64,000 bases of DNA from assembly GCA_007258455.2 (NCBI GenBank), contig VDFB02270651.1, positions 704,531,360 to 704,595,359 on the forward strand. Direction: 5' to 3'. A model generated the notes under the pieces. It was not told the origin of the DNA and did not search any database. It was given only the letters and a program-made list of their open reading frames with translations. Origin of the DNA: Sequoia sempervirens (Eukaryota > Streptophyta > Pinopsida > Cupressales > Cupressaceae). The position numbers were made by a program, and so were the translations under genes. Numbering within the stretch: the stretch's first letter is position 1; every line of letters begins with the position of its first letter. This document shows, one piece after another, positions 57,000 through 64,000 of the stretch.

Positions 57000-59520
57000 A
57001 TGAAAATTTTCAAAAGAGAAGAAAGTTGAAAAATGGACACAAGAGTTCATGAAAATGAATAGAGTAGAGAAACAAATCATGAACTAGGGTTGAAAGAAGG
57101 TAGAGTATGGTCGCATTAGATGAAGTGTGTGCAATCGACCTTTAATGAGTTTTTTCATACATATAAGACAAGTCATTGGTAAGTACACCTTTGAATTTAC
57201 ATTTACTAAACACAAAAAATTTAAAAGAATTCATTGTTACAGTGGGACACTTGAACTTTCTTTGAATGAATTTAAGGATAAACCTGTTGTAATTCATACC
57301 AAAACAACAAAGGAAATAGTCATAGAAATTAAAATAATTTTTTTTGTTGGGGTTAGTAGTTTGTTAGATTAGAAAGTTTGGTTAGTTAGGGTTAGTTTTC
57401 TTTTTGTAGGGTTTGTTTTGTTTTGTTGTTCTTCTTTGTTTTTCTGTTTGGCCTTTGCATTGGAAAATTCTACTTAACTTATCATACACATGAGAGTTAA
57501 TTCAAACATTTGTAAAATTGTGCTATGAAATGTAAAATGATAAAACCATGCACAGTAAACACAGGCTTTAAGATGTACGAAAAAGATATATATATGTGTG
57601 TGTGTGTGTGTATCACATATATACATCAAGTATCAAAATTCTTGCTATAAAAGAGCAAAAGATCAAAATAGAAAAACATAAGTAGCAGAGCTATAAATAT
57701 GAGTAGCCATTCAATCAATGTAGGATACCTCATCCATTAGGGCTAAATACCCTATGTAGGAAAGTTCCCAGTGAACTTCAAAGTAATTAATATGGATGTC
57801 AGTGAGGAAAGGCTAGAGTGGAACCACTTCCCCGTGTTCCAAGAATCAAGGAATGTCATCCATGGAAGGGATTCCAATGGTTGGGTGTGCAACAGAGAGA
57901 ATAGTATCCATATTCTCCAAATATTTAGGTCGTACTATCTATCTCATAGTTGAGCGAACGTCTTCAACATAAAGTCCAATATCAATGAGTGATGCTACAA
58001 AGTGAGAAGCCACGTTGGAATAGAACTAGAAGTAGCAACTAGATTCTATATACTTTTTCTCAAAGACTAAGCATAAGTTTGGCATAGTGAAACTAGAAGT
58101 CCTAATGAAGAAAAAAAATTCAAGCCTTTGTGGTGTGATACTACCCAAGAAAACATTATGGTGGTGAGAGCAGGTTAGGAAAATTGGAGTATCCATGGCC
58201 TAGAAGCAAACAAGAACAAGCAGAGAAAGAAATACAAAATAACAAGAAACCTAAGTAAAAGTGTGAAGAATTTGGAAAAGAAGTACAAAATTTATAGAAA
58301 GTCATGAAGAAGTTGTGGTACATAGTTGCCTCGAGTGAATTATTGGAAATCGTAAGCAAGGTGGCAACCCGATGAACTTTCAAAGTAGAATGTTAAATCA
58401 ATTTTATTTTTTTTCACATAGTTGGCGATAATTTGCTTCAAAATTTTCCCAATACAAAGATTGTGAATCAAGCAAATTGAAGATTTTGAAATTAATGGTG
58501 GTCATTTCAACATGTTTTATTAAGCCATATTAATTATAAAGGTGCTTATGTGTGCGAATAAAAAGGGAAAATTAAGCCGGTAAGGCAGCACACGTCATCA
58601 CCTGGGAAATTTGAAAGAAGTGTTACATGCACATTGAGGTGTGCGAATTTAATGCAGGATAATGTGATCATGCTTAACTCTCATCATCACATTCTTGATC
58701 CATTAATGTGGTGTAGTGCTATCAAATCAGAAGTGCTAGTCGAGTATTTAGTAGTTTCCATAGAATTTGATCGGAAAAAGGTGGTAACTAATGGTTCTAA
58801 ATTTAGATTTAAACTTGGTGATTAAATTGTTTGCTGCTAAATTTTAATTTATGCATATCTTCTAACATACAATGAGTTGTAGTTAGCTAGGGTTTGGCAT
58901 AAAAATGGTAAATTTTATCCAAAAATACACAGCAGCAGAGAATTATTAAATGAGTTTTTGGGAAATAGTGAAATGATTAAGGGATTTGAATTGAAAGAAA
59001 ATTAAAAGGTAACCTTCGCTACCACTTTAATTCCCAACCTAATAGCGGGATTCATTGCTTGAAAGTTGAAATGAGCTATCAATGAAATATCAAAAGAGAA
59101 AAATGAGTTATCAATGAAATATCAAAAGCTAAAAAAAAGTCAACTCTTTAGGATATCAAAATATCTCTACTGGGGCTATGGACGCCTGGCTGGCAGTAGA
59201 GCTATGTTTGGGGGAATTATGAAGATAACCTTGTCGAGGCTATGGATGCTTGACTGGCAGTAAGGCTCCATCCTTGGTTGGCTTTGGAGGATTACCATAT
59301 TATGTAGTTCAATGTCAATGAACTGATTTAGTTCATTGATTTCTAGAAACTAGAGTTAATTAGAGCACACACAGATGTTTCTAGAAGAATTTTATTCTTT
59401 TTATGATAGAATCTAGGTAAAGTTAAAGAGTTATTGTTTTAAAATATGCATAAATTATAATTTACAATTGTTGATTTAATATCAAGTTTTGGTTTAAATT
59501 TGGTTTTATTAGTTGCAAGT
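57000..59520 (+). other. Element G interior, right of the nested copia
   Basis: There is no coding sequence I recognise; short frames (57127-57372, 57771-57953) show no motif. It contains a microsatellite and short tandem duplications: atgag.tatcaatgaaatatc twice (about 59071 and 59105) and a ggctatgga.gc.tg.ctggcagta unit twice (about 59177 and 59239). No PPT is recognisable before the 3' LTR. Confidence 0.55.
57586..57613 (+). repeat. (AT)n(TG)n microsatellite
   Basis: A run of alternating AT followed by about ten TG units. Confidence 0.92.
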
Positions 59521-61345
59521 TATTGTGTGGTCACACAACATGCCCCAAGACTATAAGACTTGGGGACCCAAGTGAAAACTAACACATATGGAAGATGCTG
59601 GATAGTTGAAGAGATCATTGGAAATGAAGAGCAAAGAGAAATATTTAGTAAAGGAATACTTCGTAATGTAGTGTTTTAGGTACCGGATACCAGGAACTGG
59701 GAATGCTAGAAAGGAAAAGGCAATGCAAGCATTGAGAAAAGTGCTCTGGTCTGATAGTTGAGGTTCGATAAGATGGAAATTTTGGTAAAACCAAAGTCCG
59801 AGGAAAATTCATGTGTAAAGCTAAATATCGGGTACCGAGCACTGGGTAGCGAAGTGAAATGAAGTTTTAAAATCTTAAGGTTATCTAATGAGTCTGTTAG
59901 TCTAGTAACCTAGTATATAAAAGATAACTATACAAGGATTTGTGATATGCTGAAAAGCATGTTATTGCAGGAGATGTAGAATGCGATGCAAAGTTTGAGT
60001 ATGGACAGTTAGGCTAATTTGAATCACGGATAAAATTTTATCTAGATTGGGTTTCATACTCTGGGATGCGATAATGCAGAGGGCTTTGAGTCCACTGAAA
60101 TGCTAGAGACCTTAGTATTACACATGCGATGGAGAAAAATTACAACCTTTGGGAAAGCCCATTCCTAAGAGTAGAAAGCCCGAAGCAGAACAAAGTGTAG
60201 GAACAGGGTGATAAAGTAATCGTTTTGAATATATGGAAAAGTTCCTACACACTATCTTGATTCAAGATATTTTCCTGGAGAATATATAAGAAGATGAAAA
60301 ACCTGAAGTGCTTCAACGTGCAGATTGAGGTTGACCTTCATTGACATCGGTTGCAATTCTCCTACCAGTCACTACATTCCACATGCCTTGATGTGATTCA
60401 TCCCTTGGATTTCCTCTCATGTATTTTTCTTATTCTATGTGTGTCTTATTTCTATAAAAGGCCAAAGGATACCCTTTTTAAGTTAAGTTCAATTTTTTTG
60501 GATGTTGAAAGAGCCAAACCTTCTCTAAGTTTTTTTCTTTTTTCCTATTTTCTAAATCATTTTGGTCTAAAAACTTGTATGCACATGGAAATTAATCAAT
60601 ATCAGAGGCCATTTGATAGCTACCTATCTCATGAATCTTTGTAGCTGGTTTTTTTAGTTTAGTCGAACAAGACTGTGTGTTGCGCCATTTAAGGGTGCAT
60701 GCAAAACCTACTCAGTGTCCAAACTAAAACCCCTCTCTTTAAAATCTCACACCATTTTGTATGTAGCTATGAAGCAATCTGGTGAAGTATAAAGTGGTTT
60801 TCTTTGATTTGATTAACTCTTTGGGGCATGCGTGAGAATAACTGAGAGAAATTTTAATTTCCAGAATTTTTTGCTTTATTTTAGAATAGATGTTTAAATT
60901 CTTGAAAATTTTCCAAAAAATAGACAAATGGATGGAAATTTATTTAAAATCTTTCATTTTATATGAAATTTTATGAATGCTTAAAGCTAAATCTACTTAA
61001 GTGTTAGCAAAATTTGTTGATGTTCATGAAATATTATTTTAAATCTTTCAATTTCATGATATTATCTAATGACCAAATTAAAACCCGGTATATAATACAT
61101 ATGATTCCAAACAACCATATTCCATTTGAGATTTATAGAAATATCACATCATACCCTGAAGTGAACCTAGTATGGTCAAGATCTGACTACCAGAGACTTG
61201 GGATTGAATTGTGTCAAACTTTTCCAATTAAATAGACACCCCTAGGTTGACTCTATTTGAGATATTTCAAGAAGGATAGGATCTTCATGGTTTATGTGTG
61301 AGGAATTTATCTACACTATTGTTGTGAGTGACATCGTCATCAACA
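59521..61345 (+). repeat. Element G 3' LTR
   Basis: It starts TATTGTGTGGTCACACAACA (first G changed to A) and ends ...GTCATCAACA; 1,825 bases. The right target duplication ATGAC is at 61346-61350. The TATA box is at 60452-60461. Confidence 0.93.
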
Positions 61346-64000
61346 ATGACCACACTGCGTCCTTGGAAAACCAAGAACAAAGTCCATGCCGATATCTTCC
61401 GATGGCCTTTCTGGTATAGGTAATGGCTGGTATAACCCCATATTCTGGCTTGTTCCTTTCACCATTTGACATATTCTATAGTTATGTACAAACTTCTTCA
61501 CATCCTACTACAACTTTTTGCAATAATAATGTTCACCAACAATGGCAATGATCTTATCTTGACCAAAGTGTCCTTCCCATCCACCACTATGCTTTTCTTT
61601 GACCAAATTCTCTCTCATGGAACTTTTGGGAATGAACAACTGATTCCTTCTAAACAACATACCATCTTGGACTATAAAATCCAACCATCTCATCCTATCT
61701 AACATGACAGGCTCTATGCAAGCTTTCCAAGCCTCTACAAAATCAACATCTCCTGGATACAGAATTTTGAGTTCATTGGAATCAACTACTTCAACCTGCA
61801 ATTCTGTTAACAAATGTTTCCTCCTGCTCAAGGTTTCTGCAACTCTATTTGACCTTCCACTCCTATGCTTTAACAAAAATGTATATCTCTACAGAAATTC
61901 TACCCACTTCAAATGCCTCTGGTTTAGTTTTCCTTGATTATTGAAATACTATAAAGCCTGGTGACCAGTAAACAAAAAAATTCTTTTGGAAACAAATAAT
62001 GTCTCCACTTTTTCAAAGCTTAAATTATGGGATAGAATTCTTGATCATAAAAAAAATATTTATTCTTTGAATCACTCAACTTCTCACTAAAATAAGCAAT
62101 AGGTTTACCTTCCTGACTTAAAATAGCTCCAATGGCATTGCCACTAGAATCACAGTCGACCTAAAACACTTTATTGAAATTTAGGAGTGCAAAAATAGGC
62201 TACTCTATGACCTTCTTCTTCAACAAATCGAGACTCTTTGTTGCTCCTATATTGAATTCTTTTCTACCCCCTCTCATTGCTTCAGTTAGGGGTGCAAAAA
62301 TACTATTGAATCCCTTAATGAACTTTCAGTTGAAACTAGCTAGACCATGAAAAGATCTTACCTCAGTAGCACTCCTTGGCATTGGCCACTCCACAATGGC
62401 TTTCACCTTTTCTAGATCCATTTTCAGACCCTCTTCCGAGATAACAAATCCCATATAGACTAGTTCACGTTTGAAAAAACTACAGTTCTTCAAGTTGATC
62501 AAAAACTTGTCCTCTCTCATCTTCTCAAAAACTTCTCGAATATGCATCAGGTGCTCCTCCAATGTCTTACTGAAAATCAAAATTTCATCCTAGTAAACAA
62601 TGACAAACTTACCCAGAAATTCTTTCAATACCTCATTCATGAGTCTCATGTATGTGTTGGGTGCAATGGTCAACCCAAAAGGCATGACTAACCACTCGTA
62701 CATGCCTTATTTTTTCTTGAAAGTTATCTTCCATTCATCTCCTCTAATTTGAATCTAGTGGTAACCACTCTTTAGATCAATCTTTGTGAAATACCTAGCC
62801 CTACTCGGGCAATCCATAATGTTGTCCATCCTTGGCAAGGGAAACCGATACTTGATGATAATCTTATTATTGACTCTTGAAACAGTACACATTCACCATT
62901 CTCCATCCTTCTTAGGTGCTAGCACTGCAGGTATTGCACATCGACTCAAACTTTCATTTATCAATCCATTTCGCAACAACTCTTGCACTTGTCTATTCAA
63001 CTCTTCATTCTCTGATGGAGTTATTCGATGGGTTTCCTTATTTGGAAAACTAGCTCTAAGAATCAGATCCATATGATGACTAATCTTCTTACTAGTGGTA
63101 ATCCTTCAAGAACATTATCAGAAATAATACTCTAGAGTTCATCCAGCAAATCACACACTTCTACAGGAACTTCACTATTAACTTCCTTTTCATTTCTCGG
63201 AATTAATGCAAAACACATGTGTTCATGTCTCATACCTTCTAGGAATTTCCTTCCATCGACCAAAAAAATTCATGCATTGTTGCATACATTTTCATTTGCT
63301 TCCTTCAGAGGCTTCAGCTTATGTTGAACTGCATCCTTCATTAGTGAATAAGTGTTTGCATGTCCATCATGTATTGCTCGTCGATTAAACTGCCATTGTT
63401 GACCCAACGACATGTGATAAGAATCCATGGGTATCACATCACACAAAACCTCATCCCTGTAGTTACCAATTTTGAATTTTATCAAGCATTACCCTTTGAT
63501 CCTTCTGCAACCATGCAATCCGATATGGACTCAAGTGCCTTCTCCTCTCCAGCTACAATTTGGTGACCATTTCTTCTGACACTACATTTTTCGTGCTACC
63601 TCCATCAATGATGACATTGTAGACCTTTCCTTCACACTTACAATGGGTGCAAAACAAATTATTTCATTGGTCAGTCTCCTTCTCTTCATTAATCAAGGCC
63701 CTCCTAATAAAAAGGGACTCACCCCTTTCTGCATCTTCATACTGTGAGGACTAAGTGTCTTCATCTACATGGGCTACTTGCTCCGTGCCTTTAGGCCCCT
63801 TGTTTGTCTTATCTGGGTGTTGCAGGCACTCATATGACCTATGTCCCTCTTCACCACATTGGAAACATGTTCCTCTGAAAATTCTTCTTCCTAGTTCACG
63901 CCTAGACCTTCCTCTACCTCTTTCATCTAGACTATTCTGATCACGAGGCTGATATGAGTCATCTCTTTGCTGATCTTGACTTGTACTGGATCCTTCACCC
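61346..64000 (-). pseudogene. Chromovirus F: gag C-terminus, protease, RT, RNase H and integrase N-terminus
   Basis: In element sense, from the right edge: a gag knuckle CFQCGEEGHRSYEC (63868-63827), the protease site NVIIDGGSTKNVV (63627-63589) with IPMDSYHMSLGQQWQFNRRA behind it, then RT. The catalytic box of RT is ruined (Y, stop, DE at about 62600-62585 where YLDD is expected), but FSKTLEEHLMHIREVFEKM and YMGFVISEEGLKMD are clear (62575-62420). RNase H follows (62160-61880). Integrase starts with a zinc-finger region (KEKHSGGWEGHF, then YRICQMVKG; 61590-61465), and MDFVLGFPRTQCGH (61388-61347) is cut by element G. Frames change at least four times. Confidence 0.9.

Larger units (their letters stand above)
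49323..61345 (+). mobile_element. Element G: large-LTR non-autonomous retrotransposon inserted in chromovirus F
   Basis: Two direct repeats of about 1.9 kb (49323-51256, 59521-61345) enclose an interior that, without the nested copia H, is about 3.2 kb and has no gag or pol that I can recognise. The PBS next to the left LTR (51262-51278) and the plus-strand TATA boxes in both LTRs set the orientation. The insertion splits the integrase of F, with a 5-bp target duplication (ATGAT/ATGAC). The features match a LARD-type non-autonomous element. It probably used the proteins of a Ty3 element. Confidence 0.85.

Noticed and set aside
1..64000. tRNA, rRNA, bacterial promoters, ribosome-binding sites or operons
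   Set aside because: I found no cloverleaf or rRNA core sequence by eye, and the window is eukaryotic transposon DNA. A tRNAscan run would be decisive.

Overview
This window is nuclear DNA of a large-genome seed plant. I favour a gymnosperm or conifer, from the dense layers of old, decayed LTR retrotransposons, the AT-rich composition and the near absence of host genes; this is inference only. No intact cellular gene, rRNA, tRNA, operon or CRISPR array could be supported. A 100-N assembly gap lies at 41348-41447.

Layout. (A) 1-~9880, minus: a Ty3/gypsy element of the non-chromovirus type, with LTR, PBS, leader, Gln/Ala-rich gag, protease plus G-patch-like motif, and RT running off the left edge. 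(copia fragment) ~9890-11391, plus: a 5'-truncated Ty1/copia RT-RNase H, then the start of its LTR and a CpG-rich block at 11460-11960. (B) ~12013-26734, minus: a 14.7-kb Tat/Ogre-like Ty3 element with both LTRs. It has an extra RNase H upstream of RT, an antisense ORF with its own TATA box, and a further long sense ORF before the 3' LTR. (C) 27564-34091, minus: a complete non-autonomous copia-like element with perfect ATGCT target duplications, PBS and PPT. It carries one 1,161-codon frame and no pol. (Inverted repeat) 35304-37211: a ~1.9-kb palindrome whose arms are both fragments of a SNF2 chromatin remodeler of the CLSY/DRD1 class. (D) 39474-41347, plus: Ty3 gag, cut by the gap. (E) 41448-45720, minus: Ty3 gag, PBS and a 2.1-kb LTR, cut by the gap. 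(F) a chromovirus on the minus strand, split into 61346-64000 and 48304-49322. (G) 49323-61345, plus: a non-autonomous element with ~1.9-kb LTRs inserted in the integrase of F. (H) 51961-56999, plus: a Ty1/copia element inserted in G.

The coding regions are dead. Stop codons, mostly CAG/CAA to TAG/TAA and CGA to TGA, far outnumber frameshifts in C and H, the pattern expected from deamination of methylated cytosines. The two best leads are the CLSY/DRD1-like inverted repeat, which would fold into a long hairpin and could make small RNAs against the plant's own RNA-directed DNA methylation machinery, and element B with its double RNase H and two accessory ORFs.
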